The position numbers were made by a program, and so were the translations under genes. The notes beneath the pieces are model-generated. The model was not told the origin of the DNA. It did not search any database and saw only the letters and a list, made by a program, of their open reading frames with translations. Positions 15,182 to 22,736 of a stretch of 26,039 nucleotides of DNA are shown one piece after another (the stretch's first letter is position 1; each line of letters starts with the position of its first letter). This DNA comes from Bacillota bacterium (lineage in GTDB: Bacteria > Bacillota > Sulfobacillia > Thermaerobacterales > RSA17). Where the stretch lies: positions 1-26,039 of the forward strand of contig PKRI01000031.1 in the NCBI GenBank assembly GCA_017577485.1, in the 5' to 3' direction.

Positions 15182-15559
15182 GTGAACGGTGTGCAGGGCC
15201 AAGCGCGCACGCGCGGCAACTTTGAGTTGATCACCTGGTTCTTCATGCGCATCTCAGGCGTCCTGCTGTTGTTCCTGGTCCTCGGGCACCTGACCATCAT
15301 GCACATCGTCAACGACATCCAAGAGATCGACTACGCCTTTGTGGTCGGCCGCTGGATCTCGCCCTTCTGGCGGATCTACGACATGCTCCTGCTGTGGCTG
15401 GCCCTGATCCACGGGGCCAACGGCCTGCGGGTGATCGTCGACGATTACGCCAGGCACCGGGGCTGGCGGGTCTTCTGGAAGGCCGTTCTTTACACGATCA
15501 CGGCGGTGCTGCTGTTCATGGGCACCGAGGTCATCCTCACTTTCCGGTCCGTCGGCTGA
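15182..15559 (+). CDS. sdhD: Succinate dehydrogenase membrane anchor SdhD
   Basis: Second membrane anchor of complex II (125 aa). Three membrane helices at about residues 20-43, 58-83 and 95-117. His residues in LVLGHLTIMHIV and LIHGANGLRVIVDDY are heme-ligand candidates. The pattern strongly echoes SdhC, suggesting the two are homologous; two anchors each with candidate His ligands would fit a two-heme complex. GTG at 15182 is eight bases behind GGAG; an in-frame GTG at 15173 overlaps that ribosome-binding site. 43 bases after sdhC. Confidence 0.92.
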   Translation: MNGVQGQARTRGNFELITWFFMRISGVLLLFLVLGHLTIMHIVNDIQEIDYAFVVGRWISPFWRIYDMLLLWLALIHGANGLRVIVDDYARHRGWRVFWKAVLYTITAVLLFMGTEVILTFRSVG

Positions 15560-15589
15560 CCGGCGCCGCAGCGTTGGGAGGGATTCCGG

Positions 15590-17329
15590 GTGCACTACGA
15601 ATTTGACGCGGTGGTGGTGGGCGCCGGGGGCGCCGGGCTCAGCGCGGCGCTGGAACTGGCCCGCCAGGTGGGCCAGACCCACCGCATTGCGGTGCTGTCC
15701 AAGCTCTATCCCGTCCGCTCGCACACGGGCGCGGCGCAGGGAGGCATCGGCGCCGCCCTGGGCAACGTCGAGGAAGACCACTGGGAATGGCACGCCTTCG
15801 ACACCGTCAAGGGCAGCGACTACCTGGCCGACCAGGACGCCGTGGAGATCATGTGCCGGGAGGCCATCGAGTGCGTCTACGACCTGGAGCACTACGGCCT
15901 GCCCTTCAGCCGCCTGGAGGACGGCCGCATCGCCCAGCGGCGCTTCGGCGGCCACACGCGGAACTACGGTGAGGGACCGGTCCACCGCTCCTGCTACGCC
16001 GCCGACCGCACCGGCCACATGATCCTCCAGACCATGTACCAGCAGTGTCTCAAGCACGACGTCAAGTTCTTCGACGAGTTCCACGTGCTGGACCTGATCA
16101 TCCATCAGGGCCGCTGCGCCGGCGTGGTGGCCTACGAGATCGCCACCGGCCGGCTGCACACCTTCCACGCCAAGGCGGTGCTGTTCGCAACGGGCGGCTT
16201 CGGCCGCATGTACAAGGTGACCAGCAACGCCCTGGCGCTGACGGGCGACGGCGTGGCCATCGCCTTCCGGCGGGGCATCCCCCTGGAGGACATGGAGTTC
16301 TTCCAGTTCCACCCCACCGGCATCTACCGCCTGGGCATCCTGATCACCGAGGGCGCCCGGGGCGAGGGCGGCATCCTGCGCAACAACGACGGCGAGCGCT
16401 TCATGGAGCGCTACGCGCCCACCATCAAGGACCTGGCGCCCCGCGACATGGTCTCCCGCGCCATCTACTGGGAGATCCGCAACGGCCGGGGCATCAACGG
16501 CAAGGACTACGTGCACCTGGACCTGACCCACCTGGGGCGCGAGATCATCGAAACCCGGCTGCCCGACATCACCGACTTCGTGCGCACCTACCTGGGCATC
16601 GACCCGGTCAAGGAGCCGATCCCGGTGACGCCCACCGCCCACTACGCCATGGGCGGCATCCCCACCGACGTGGACGGCCGGGTGGTCACCGACGCCTCCA
16701 ACACGCCGCTGCCCGGCTTCTACGCCGCCGGCGAGTGCGCGTGCGTTTCGGTGCACGGCGCCAACCGCCTGGGCACCAACTCGCTGCTGGACATCCTGGT
16801 GTTCGGCCGCCGCGCCGCGCGGCACATGGCCCAGTACATCCAGCAGGTCGACATGCCCGCGATGCCCGACGATCCCGAGCAGTGGTCCCGGCAGACCATC
16901 GCCCGCCTGATGGAGGGCGACGGCGGCGAGCGCCACGGCCAGATCCGCGCCGAACTGCAGTCGCTGATGATGGACAATGTTTCCGTGTTCCGCACCGAAG
17001 AGACCCTGAAGACGGCCCTGGAGGGCCTGGCCGGCCTGAAGGAGCGCTACGGCCGGGTAACCGTGCAGGACAAGGGCCGGCGCTTCAACACCGACCTGCT
17101 GGAAGCCATCGAGCTGGGCAACCTGCTGGAACTGGCCGAGGTAACCACGTTCGCCGCCCGGCAGCGGACCGAGAGCCGCGGCGGGCATTACCGCGAGGAC
17201 TATCCCAACCGGGACGACCAGAACTGGCTGAAGCACTCCCTGGTTTCCCGGGGCGAGGACGGCGGGCTGGTCTGGGACTCCAAGCCCGTGGTCATCACTC
17301 GCTTCCAGCCGCAGGAGCGCAAGTACTGA
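15590..17329 (+). CDS. sdhA: Succinate dehydrogenase flavoprotein subunit
   Basis: Oxidises succinate to fumarate on the cytoplasmic face of the membrane; 579 aa, usual length. FAD-binding GAGGAGL is at residues 11-17; the covalent FAD ligand is His45 in RSHTGAAQGG. Later landmarks: FQFHPTG, TEGARGEGG with the dicarboxylate-binding residues, HYAMGGIPT, GECACVSVHGANRLGTNSLLD, and the C-terminal helical domain ending NWLKHSL. The form resembles SdhA rather than the Bacillus SdhA/FrdA subtype, by impression. GTG at 15590 follows GGGAGGG at seven bases. 30 bases after sdhD, 34 before sdhB. Confidence 0.97.
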   Translation: MHYEFDAVVVGAGGAGLSAALELARQVGQTHRIAVLSKLYPVRSHTGAAQGGIGAALGNVEEDHWEWHAFDTVKGSDYLADQDAVEIMCREAIECVYDLEHYGLPFSRLEDGRIAQRRFGGHTRNYGEGPVHRSCYAADRTGHMILQTMYQQCLKHDVKFFDEFHVLDLIIHQGRCAGVVAYEIATGRLHTFHAKAVLFATGGFGRMYKVTSNALALTGDGVAIAFRRGIPLEDMEFFQFHPTGIYRLGILITEGARGEGGILRNNDGERFMERYAPTIKDLAPRDMVSRAIYWEIRNGRGINGKDYVHLDLTHLGREIIETRLPDITDFVRTYLGIDPVKEPIPVTPTAHYAMGGIPTDVDGRVVTDASNTPLPGFYAAGECACVSVHGANRLGTNSLLDILVFGRRAARHMAQYIQQVDMPAMPDDPEQWSRQTIARLMEGDGGERHGQIRAELQSLMMDNVSVFRTEETLKTALEGLAGLKERYGRVTVQDKGRRFNTDLLEAIELGNLLELAEVTTFAARQRTESRGGHYREDYPNRDDQNWLKHSLVSRGEDGGLVWDSKPVVITRFQPQERKY

Positions 17330-17363
17330 GCGCCGCGGCCGCCGCGAAAGGAAGGGATTCACG

Positions 17364-18062
17364 GTGCAGGTTCGTGTCCGCATCCGGCGTTACGATCCGG
17401 CGCAGGATCAGCGGCCCCGCTACCAGGAGTACGTCGTGGACGCCGAGCCGGAAGACCGGCTGCTGGACGTGCTCAACCGCATCAAGTGGGAGATCGACGG
17501 CACGCTGACCTTCCGCCGCTCCTGCGCCCACGGCGTCTGCGGGTCCGACGCCATGCTGATCAACGGCGTCAACCGCCTGGCCTGCAAGGTCCTGGTCAGG
17601 GACCTGGGCAGCACCATCACGGTGGAGCCGCTGCGGGGCTTCCCGGTGGTCAAGGACCTGGTGGTGGACATGACCGGGTTCTTCAAGGCGTACCGGGCGG
17701 TGAAGCCGTGGCTGATCAACGACGAAACCCCGCCGCCCACCGAGCGGCTGCAGTCGCCGTCCGAGCGCGAGCGGTTCGACGACACCACCAAGTGCATCCT
17801 GTGCGCGTCGTGCACCACCTCGTGCCCGTCGTTCTGGTCCAACCCCGAGTACATCGGCCCGGCGGCCATCGTCAACGCCCACCGCTTCATCTTCGACTCC
17901 CGGGACCGGGGCGCCGCCGAGCGCCTGGACGTGCTCAACTCCCGGGAGGGCGTCTGGCGCTGCCGGACCATCTTCAACTGCACCGACGCCTGCCCCCGGG
18001 GCATCGAGGTCACCCGGGCCATCCAGGACGTCAAGCGCCTGCTGCTGACCGAGAGGGTCTGA
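17364..18062 (+). CDS. sdhB: Succinate dehydrogenase iron-sulfur subunit
   Basis: Passes electrons from FAD to quinone via three clusters; 232 aa. The [2Fe-2S] site is C54, C59, D62 (CGSD, as in E. coli) and C74; the [4Fe-4S] site is C144, C147, C150 with C210; the [3Fe-4S] site is C154, C200 and C206. All ligands are present. GTG at 17364 follows GGAAGGGA. Last gene of the operon; a strong hairpin follows at 18120. Confidence 0.97.
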   Translation: MQVRVRIRRYDPAQDQRPRYQEYVVDAEPEDRLLDVLNRIKWEIDGTLTFRRSCAHGVCGSDAMLINGVNRLACKVLVRDLGSTITVEPLRGFPVVKDLVVDMTGFFKAYRAVKPWLINDETPPPTERLQSPSERERFDDTTKCILCASCTTSCPSFWSNPEYIGPAAIVNAHRFIFDSRDRGAAERLDVLNSREGVWRCRTIFNCTDACPRGIEVTRAIQDVKRLLLTERV

Positions 18063-18119
18063 GGCCGGCCGCGGGCCGCAGGGCCCGCCCTCCGGGCGTT
18101 CGACATTCCAGCGAGAAAC

Positions 18120-18144
18120 GGGGGCGCCGATCACCGGCGCCCCC
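18120..18144. terminator. Stem-loop between convergent sdhB and glucosaminidase genes
   Basis: Ten-base-pair perfect stem GGGGGCGCCG (18120-18129) with CGGCGCCCCC (18135-18144), loop ATCAC. On the minus strand it runs into GTTTCTC; on the plus strand the U-tract is poor (GCCGTCTTCC). It lies 58 bases after sdhB and 30 bases after the convergent gene; it likely shields both. Confidence 0.7.
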
Positions 18145-18173
18145 GCCGTCTTCCCGCATCCTGAGGGACGTGC

Positions 18174-20348
18174 TCAGGGTTCCACCTCGTCCAGGCGGAA
18201 CAACTGGTGCTGGACCATCAGGTTGATCAGTTTGGCCGGGTACTGGGAATCGGTGGCGTAGCCGGCCCGCCGCAGCGCGTAAGCGCCGCGGATGGGATCG
18301 TGCATCACGTCCCGGAACGGCGCGTAGCGCTGGGCCTCCAGCAGCAGGCGCTTGTGATCGTCCCAACTGGCCTGCAGGTTGGGATAGGCGCGGAAGTTGG
18401 CGTCCACCCGGTAGGCCACGCCGTTGTACTCCTCCCAGGTGTTGGACACCACCGAACCCGCCGGGCCGGTGCCCTTGATGCCGAACAGATTGTTGGACAC
18501 CTTGCCGGTGTACTTGTCCCGGGGCGTGGACTGGCCCCACCCGGTCTCCAGGATGGCCTGGGCCACCTGCAGGGCCGCCGACATGCCCGTCTTCCGGTAG
18601 GACTCCACCGCCAGGCGCGACGCGAAGTCCAGGAACTGGCTCCTGGGCATGGCGGCGATGGGTCCGTAGAGGGTTCCCGTGTAGACCCGTACGGGGATGG
18701 CCTCGCTGGTGACCCGCGCGCCCGCGGCGGTCTGCCCCACCGCCCGGAGCCGCCAGTTGCCGGCGTCGCCGGCGGCGGGCCGCCAGGTGTACGTGGCACC
18801 GGCGCTGCTGCCTCCGGCGATGCGGCGGGCGCGCCCGGCGCCGTCCACCAGTTCGTAGGCGATGGAGGTCAGGGGCACGGTGCTGGTGGCCCGCAGGCTC
18901 ACCTCGCCGGCCAGCACCTGATTGGGCCCCACCGTTTCCAGGAAGATGGCCGGTTCCACGGCCACGGTGACGTCGACGGGGGCGCTGCGGTGCACGGCGC
19001 CGTTCTGGTCCGTGACCTCCACCAGCAGCTGCCGGGACCCGTTGTGGTCCGGCGAGGGGATCCACCGCAGCGACGACGTGCCGTCGCGGGACGCCAGCAC
19101 CGTCTCGGCGCCGCCAGGGTCCCGGAGAATGTAGCGGGTCTGCTTGACGGCGAAGTTGGCCGAGGCCGAAAGGTTGACGGGCCGGGTGATCCGGGCGCCG
19201 GACGAGACGCCCTGCAGCGCCAGGCGCCTCGGCACCTGGATCTCCACCGCCACCACCGGGCTGGTGTGCTCGCGGCCCAGGCGGTCCACCGCCGCCGCCC
19301 GCAGCAGGGCGGGACCGTTGTCGGCAAGGCCCGGCGTCCAGGTCAGCGGGCCGTAGGGGTCCCCCTCGGCCACCGTGACGGCCTGGCCGGTGGCCGGGTC
19401 CACCCGCTCGTAGCGGACCCGGACGGCGACGAAGTTGACGTCGGCGGCCAGTTCCAGGGCGCCGGTGATCACCTGGCCCTGCGCGGGCCCCCGCAGCGCC
19501 ACCTGCGGCACCGCCGCCACCGTCACCGGCACCACGTCACCGGCCAGGAAACGGCCCGAGCGGTCGTAGACCGCCGCCGCCAGGAAGCGGGGCCCGTCGT
19601 GGAGCGGGTCGGGAAGCCAGGTGTAGGCGGCGGTGGGACTGGAGCCCCGGGCCACGATGGGGCCGCGGCCGGTAGCGGGGTCCAGCAGGAAGTATCGCAC
19701 CTCGGCGGCCGACGCGGCCGCGTCCCCGTCCAGGCGTACCTGGACCCGGGTGGGCCCGGTGATGCGGGCGCCGGTGCCGGGCTCGGTGATGGCGACACCA
19801 GAACCGGGGTCCGGGACACCGGCCGGATTGGTCTCGATGTAGACCGTGCGGGCCGCCGCGTCCCAGCGGACGCCGGCCCCCAGGGCGGTGGCCACGAAGC
19901 GGAGCGGTACGAAGGTGCGGTCCTGGTGGATGCGGGCGGGCACGTCCAGCAGCGCCGCCGAGCCGCAGGCGGCATCCAGGCAGGCCAGCCGGCGGCCGAT
20001 GTGCAGGCGGACGCTGCGGCTGCCGCGCTGGGCCGTCACCCTGCGCTCGGCGGGATGCCAGTCCACCTGGGCGCCCAGGGCTTCGAAGATGGCCCGCAGC
20101 GGCACCAGGGTCCGCCCCTGATCAATGAAGGGCGCGGCATCGGTGGCCAGGGTGCGGCCGTCCACCACCACCCGCACGGGTGCCGCCGCCTGGGCGGCGG
20201 CCGGCGCCGGGACCAGCGCCGCCGCCAGCGCCGCCGCGGCCACCGCCGCCAGGGAACGGCGGAGCAGTGCCGCCGGGCGCCGCAGGACGGCGCCGGGCCC
20301 GCGCCGCGCGGGGCCCGGCCGGCGGCGTTCCACAAAGGACGGGAACAC
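18174..20348 (-). CDS. Secreted multidomain N-acetylglucosaminidase (cell-wall hydrolase)
   Basis: Predicted to cleave peptidoglycan glycan strands outside the cell; 724 aa. Signal peptide at 1-~53 (Arg-rich, then LAAVAAAALAAALVPAP, cut near AAAQ). A copper-amine-oxidase N-terminal-like domain (about 57-173) shows its two repeats, TLVPLRAIFEALGAQVDW and TFVPLRFVATALGAGVRW, with C123/C128 between. Four Ig-like repeats of about 90 residues follow (~185-277, 281-371, 374-464, 467-555), each with a WxP-type strand. The FlgJ/LytG-type glucosaminidase domain covers about 560-720: ALQVAQAILETGWGQS holds the probable catalytic Glu601, then NNLFGIKG and FRAYPNLQASWDDH. GTG at 20348 is six bases from GGAGGTGA. 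The leader has an inverted repeat that masks part of this site. Confidence 0.9.
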   Translation of the reverse strand: MFPSFVERRRPGPARRGPGAVLRRPAALLRRSLAAVAAAALAAALVPAPAAAQAAAPVRVVVDGRTLATDAAPFIDQGRTLVPLRAIFEALGAQVDWHPAERRVTAQRGSRSVRLHIGRRLACLDAACGSAALLDVPARIHQDRTFVPLRFVATALGAGVRWDAAARTVYIETNPAGVPDPGSGVAITEPGTGARITGPTRVQVRLDGDAAASAAEVRYFLLDPATGRGPIVARGSSPTAAYTWLPDPLHDGPRFLAAAVYDRSGRFLAGDVVPVTVAAVPQVALRGPAQGQVITGALELAADVNFVAVRVRYERVDPATGQAVTVAEGDPYGPLTWTPGLADNGPALLRAAAVDRLGREHTSPVVAVEIQVPRRLALQGVSSGARITRPVNLSASANFAVKQTRYILRDPGGAETVLASRDGTSSLRWIPSPDHNGSRQLLVEVTDQNGAVHRSAPVDVTVAVEPAIFLETVGPNQVLAGEVSLRATSTVPLTSIAYELVDGAGRARRIAGGSSAGATYTWRPAAGDAGNWRLRAVGQTAAGARVTSEAIPVRVYTGTLYGPIAAMPRSQFLDFASRLAVESYRKTGMSAALQVAQAILETGWGQSTPRDKYTGKVSNNLFGIKGTGPAGSVVSNTWEEYNGVAYRVDANFRAYPNLQASWDDHKRLLLEAQRYAPFRDVMHDPIRGAYALRRAGYATDSQYPAKLINLMVQHQLFRLDEVEP

Positions 20349-20359
20349 GTCGGCTCACC

Positions 20360-20420
20360 TCCAGGGGCTCCGTCTTCTTCCCCCGACGGGACGGGTCCCA
20401 CCGCCGGTTCCGCCCCTGGA
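20360..20420 (-). promoter_or_regulatory. Inverted repeat masking the glucosaminidase ribosome-binding site
   Basis: Nine-base perfect arms, TCCAGGGGC (20360-20368) and GCCCCTGGA (20412-20420), enclose 43 bases with further self-complementarity (CCGTC 20370-20374 with GACGG 20385-20389). In the minus-strand mRNA the 3' arm takes in the first bases of GGAGG (20358-20362), so a folded leader would hinder translation start. No known riboswitch sequence recognised. Confidence 0.5.
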
Positions 20421-20430
20421 AGGGATGTCA

Positions 20431-20886
20431 TCAACTTGAAATGTGCCAGAGCCTCAGTCCCGTCACGGGATCCAGGTCGCGCTGGAAGGGCTCGCCGACC
20501 AGTTCCCAGAGCACGAACTCACCGGCCAGGACGACGGTGCCGGGGTTCAGGTGGCCGCCGAACATGTTCCCCTGCCGGTCGGAGAAGGCCGCGTGGGCGT
20601 GGACAAAGATCTCACCGTCGCGCAGGGATACGTTGCCCATGCCGCTGACGATCTCCAGGTTCTCGGCCCGCACGATTTCCTCGTAGACCTTCCGGGACAC
20701 GTCGTAGAAGGCCACCCGGGCCTCGGTCACGGCGCCGAAGAAGTTGTAGGCCCCGGCGCGCACCTGGTGGCGCCGGGCGGTCTCGGTGAGAAACTCCAGC
20801 AGGTCGGCGCCCCGGCGCAGGTTGCCGGCGATGACCCGGCCCGGCTGGAAGACCCGCTGCACATCGGCGAAGCGATCTGCAGCCAC
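20431..20886 (-). CDS. PPC/DUF296 domain protein (PD1-like)
   Basis: A single-domain 151-aa protein of the PPC (plant and prokaryote conserved, DUF296) family, trimeric in solved structures and often called DNA-binding by analogy with plant AT-hook proteins; the bacterial role is unknown. Landmarks: GNLRRGADLLEFL near the start, AGAYNFFGAV, and the metal-like cluster HAHAAFSDRQGNMFGGHL with three His. No AT-hook is present. GTG at 20886 is eight bases from GGAGG; an in-frame GTG at 20895 overlaps that site. It follows the membrane protein gene by 13 bases (operon) and precedes the glucosaminidase by 82. Confidence 0.88.
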   Translation of the reverse strand: MAADRFADVQRVFQPGRVIAGNLRRGADLLEFLTETARRHQVRAGAYNFFGAVTEARVAFYDVSRKVYEEIVRAENLEIVSGMGNVSLRDGEIFVHAHAAFSDRQGNMFGGHLNPGTVVLAGEFVLWELVGEPFQRDLDPVTGLRLWHISS

Positions 20887-20899
20887 CGGCCACACCTCC

Positions 20900-21601
20900 T
20901 CAGGACTGGGCCGGCCGCCCAGCGGCGCCGGGAGCCCGGCCCCGGTTGACCAGGGTGAACCCGGCGAAGGTGACCACCCATCCCAGCGTCTGGACCGGCC
21001 AGAACATGGTCCCTTCCTGCCCCAGGCCGGCGGAACTGCCGGCGGCGCCGATGATCAGCACGCCGGCGGCGATCAGCAGGTTGCCGGCGGCCCAGAGGCC
21101 CGAACCCCGGGTCCGCAGCACCCGCACCGCCGACACCACCGCCACGGCCACCACGGCCACGGTGCCGAAGGCGTTCATGGCCACCAGGATCCCCCGGCCT
21201 GCGCCGCCCAGTTCGATGATGCCGCGGCCGGAGCCGTCCTGCAGGGCCGCCAGGGCCGCGGCGTCCAGGGGCGCCGCGGCCAGGAGGATGGTGCCCACCA
21301 GGCCCGCGGCGGTGGTCAGCACCAGGCAGGCGCGGCCGGCCCTGGGGCCGAAGCCCAGGTAGACGCTGCCCACCCCCAGGTAAGCCGCCATCCAGAGGGC
21401 GCCGAGGATGTAGTACAGGCGGAAGAGCACGGGCTGGCCCCCGGCCATCACGGACAGGGCGTAGGCGGCCGAGCCTGCCGCCGCCATGACCAGGGCGACG
21501 CTCCACACCAGCTGGTACGGGCGGCGGCGCGACAGGTACTGGCGGATGACCAGCGCCGCAAACCACGCCGTGACCACTGCAGACACCCATGCGAAAGCCA
21601 A
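20900..21601 (-). CDS. Polytopic membrane protein, function unknown
   Basis: 233 aa with about seven hydrophobic segments, beginning FAWVSAVVTAWFAALVIRQYL, then VWSVALVMAAAGSAAYAL, FRLYYILGALWMAAYLGVGSVYL, VLTTAAGLVGTILLA, ILVAMNAFGTVAVVAVAVVSAV, AAGNLLIAAGVLIIGAAG and VQTLGWVVTFAGFTLVNRG. The layout is reminiscent of seven-helix sensor-like membrane domains, but I do not recognise the family. TTG at 21601 is supported by GGAAAGGAGAA six bases upstream. In one operon with the PPC protein. Confidence 0.8.
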   Translation of the reverse strand: MAFAWVSAVVTAWFAALVIRQYLSRRRPYQLVWSVALVMAAAGSAAYALSVMAGGQPVLFRLYYILGALWMAAYLGVGSVYLGFGPRAGRACLVLTTAAGLVGTILLAAAPLDAAALAALQDGSGRGIIELGGAGRGILVAMNAFGTVAVVAVAVVSAVRVLRTRGSGLWAAGNLLIAAGVLIIGAAGSSAGLGQEGTMFWPVQTLGWVVTFAGFTLVNRGRAPGAAGRPAQS

Positions 21602-21648
21602 GGGCGGTTCTCCTTTCCTGGACCGACCATTGGGATCGTCTACCCTCG

Positions 21649-21677
21649 ATTACAGCGCAGACCCGGGGGGTTTGCCA
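21649..21677 (-). promoter_or_regulatory. Possible promoter of the membrane protein/PPC operon
   Basis: TGTAAT (21649-21654) with a weak -35 TGGCAA (21672-21677) at 17 bases, minus strand, about 50 bases before the TTG start. Confidence 0.45.
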
Positions 21678-21698
21678 GGGGGTGCGGCAGGCACGAAA

Positions 21699-21807
21699 AA
21701 CCCCACGGGGACGAAGACTATCGGTCGGTCCCGTTGGGACTGGCGGCGGCAGGCGCGACAGATTACGCCTGCTGCCGCCACCGACCTTGCCGTCGGCCCG
21801 TGGGGTT
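21699..21807 (-). ncRNA. Candidate structured small RNA or leader, class unknown
   Basis: A 109-base block that folds almost completely. Outer 11-bp perfect helix: 21699-21709 with 21797-21807. Then GACG/CGTC (21710-21713 with 21791-21794), an internal loop, GGTCG/CGACC (21723-21727 with 21782-21786), and a three-way junction of a hairpin GTCCC-GTT-GGGAC (21728-21740) and a 15-bp helix with one G-T pair (21741-21755 with 21766-21780, ten-base loop CGACAGATTA). On the minus strand the outer helix runs into a T-run (UUUUU including its end), like a terminator, and CATACT (21814-21819) lies six bases before its 5' end like a -10. No known riboswitch or housekeeping RNA motif recognised. Orientation is inferred. 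Confidence 0.55.
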
Positions 21808-21937
21808 GTCCCTAGTATGCGCCGGCCCCGCAGGGCTATGATGGGCCGCCTGTGCCAATCCCTGGACGACCGGCCGCCGGCTCGTCTTGCTGCCGCCGCC
21901 GCCGCATAAGGGTTGTGGTGGCCGGGGAGGGATGGCC

Positions 21938-22396
21938 GTGCACAGCGGCGGATGGGTGCTGGTACTGGTGCTGGCGGCGGGCCTGCTGGGCCGCAATCCC
22001 CTGGTGACCGCCGCCACCGGCCTGCTGTTGCTGCTGGTTACCCTGCCGTGGAAGATGCCGGTGGTGCTGCTGGAGCGTTACAGCGTCCAGGCCGGGCTGA
22101 CCCTGCTGATCATGGGCCTGCTGGCTCCTTTCGCCGCCGGCCGATTGGGGCTGCACGACATGCTGCAGGGCCTCCGGGGGCCTCTGGGCGTGGCGGCGCT
22201 GCTGGGCGGAGCGCTGTCGGCGTGGATGTGCGCCCGGGGCCTCGTGCTGCTGGAAACCGAGCCGGAAGTGATCATCGGCCTGGTGGCGGGTACCATTCTG
22301 GGCGTGGGGCTCATGCGGGGCATCCCGGTGGGCCCCCTGGCGGCCGCAGGGCTGACGGCGGTGATCTACGAAATGTGGCGGTGGACGGCGCGTTAG
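21938..22396 (+). CDS. DUF441 family membrane protein
   Basis: A 152-aa protein with four or more membrane segments, matching the DUF441 (YeaL/YtwI) family of small integral membrane proteins with no known function. Landmarks are LLGRNPLVTAATG near the N-terminus, LERYSVQAGLTLLIMGLLAPFAAG, and the C-terminal EPEVIIGLVAGTILGVGLMRGIPVGPLAAAG, the most typical part of the family. GTG at 21938 is seven bases from GGGGAGG; the ATG at 21932 is only one base from it. Thirteen bases before acylphosphatase, so co-transcribed. Confidence 0.86.
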   Translation: MHSGGWVLVLVLAAGLLGRNPLVTAATGLLLLLVTLPWKMPVVLLERYSVQAGLTLLIMGLLAPFAAGRLGLHDMLQGLRGPLGVAALLGGALSAWMCARGLVLLETEPEVIIGLVAGTILGVGLMRGIPVGPLAAAGLTAVIYEMWRWTAR

Positions 22397-22408
22397 GAGG
22401 TTCGAACC

Positions 22409-22699
22409 ATGACCGGCGACCAGGGTCCTGTGGCAGCCCACGTCTTCGTTTCCGGGAGGGTGCAGGGAGTCGGCTACCGCGCAGCAGCGCAGCAGGCGGC
22501 CCGCCGGCTGGGGTTGGGCGGCTGGGTGCGCAACCTGCCCGACGGCCGCGTGGAGGCCTGGATCGCCGGTCCCAGGGACCACGTGGAGCGTATGATCGCC
22601 TGGTGCCGGCGCGGCCCCGAGCGGGCCCGGGTCCGGCAGGTGGAGGTGCAGTGGCAGGAGGTGGACAGCCCGCCGCGCGACTTCGTCATCCGCCGCTGA
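22409..22699 (+). CDS. acyP: Acylphosphatase
   Basis: Hydrolyses carboxyl-phosphate bonds of acylphosphates; 96 aa, the family length. The phosphate-binding loop with catalytic Arg is VSGRVQGVGYR (residues 14-24), and the catalytic Asn is in GWVRNLPDGRVEAW (about 38-51). ATG at 22409 follows AGGAGG at eight bases, which overlaps the DUF441 stop. It ends 37 bases before the convergent lipoprotein gene, with no obvious terminator. Confidence 0.95.
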   Translation: MTGDQGPVAAHVFVSGRVQGVGYRAAAQQAARRLGLGGWVRNLPDGRVEAWIAGPRDHVERMIAWCRRGPERARVRQVEVQWQEVDSPPRDFVIRR

Positions 22700-22736
22700 C
22701 GCCCGCGTCCCCCGGCACGCCCGGCCCCCGCAGCCC

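Larger units (their letters stand above)
21602..21937. other. Intergenic region between divergent genes
   Basis: 336 bases without a supported gene. It contains the leader of the membrane protein gene (to about 21680), the highly folded element at 21699-21807, and about 125 bases before the DUF441 gene in which I see no clear plus-strand promoter. The short frames crossing it have no family features. Confidence 0.6.

Noticed and set aside
15254..17383. 709-codon minus-strand frame opposite sdhD-sdhA
   Set aside because: Mirror of the sdh coding frame; no credible start or domain.
20349..20430. c-di-AMP (ydaO-type) riboswitch before the glucosaminidase gene
   Set aside because: The gap is too short and lacks the conserved sequence; only a simple inverted repeat is seen.
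18207..20648. 813-codon plus-strand open frame opposite the glucosaminidase gene
   Set aside because: Composition is His/Gly/Arg-rich and repeat-like only because it mirrors the real gene; no ribosome-binding site or domain.
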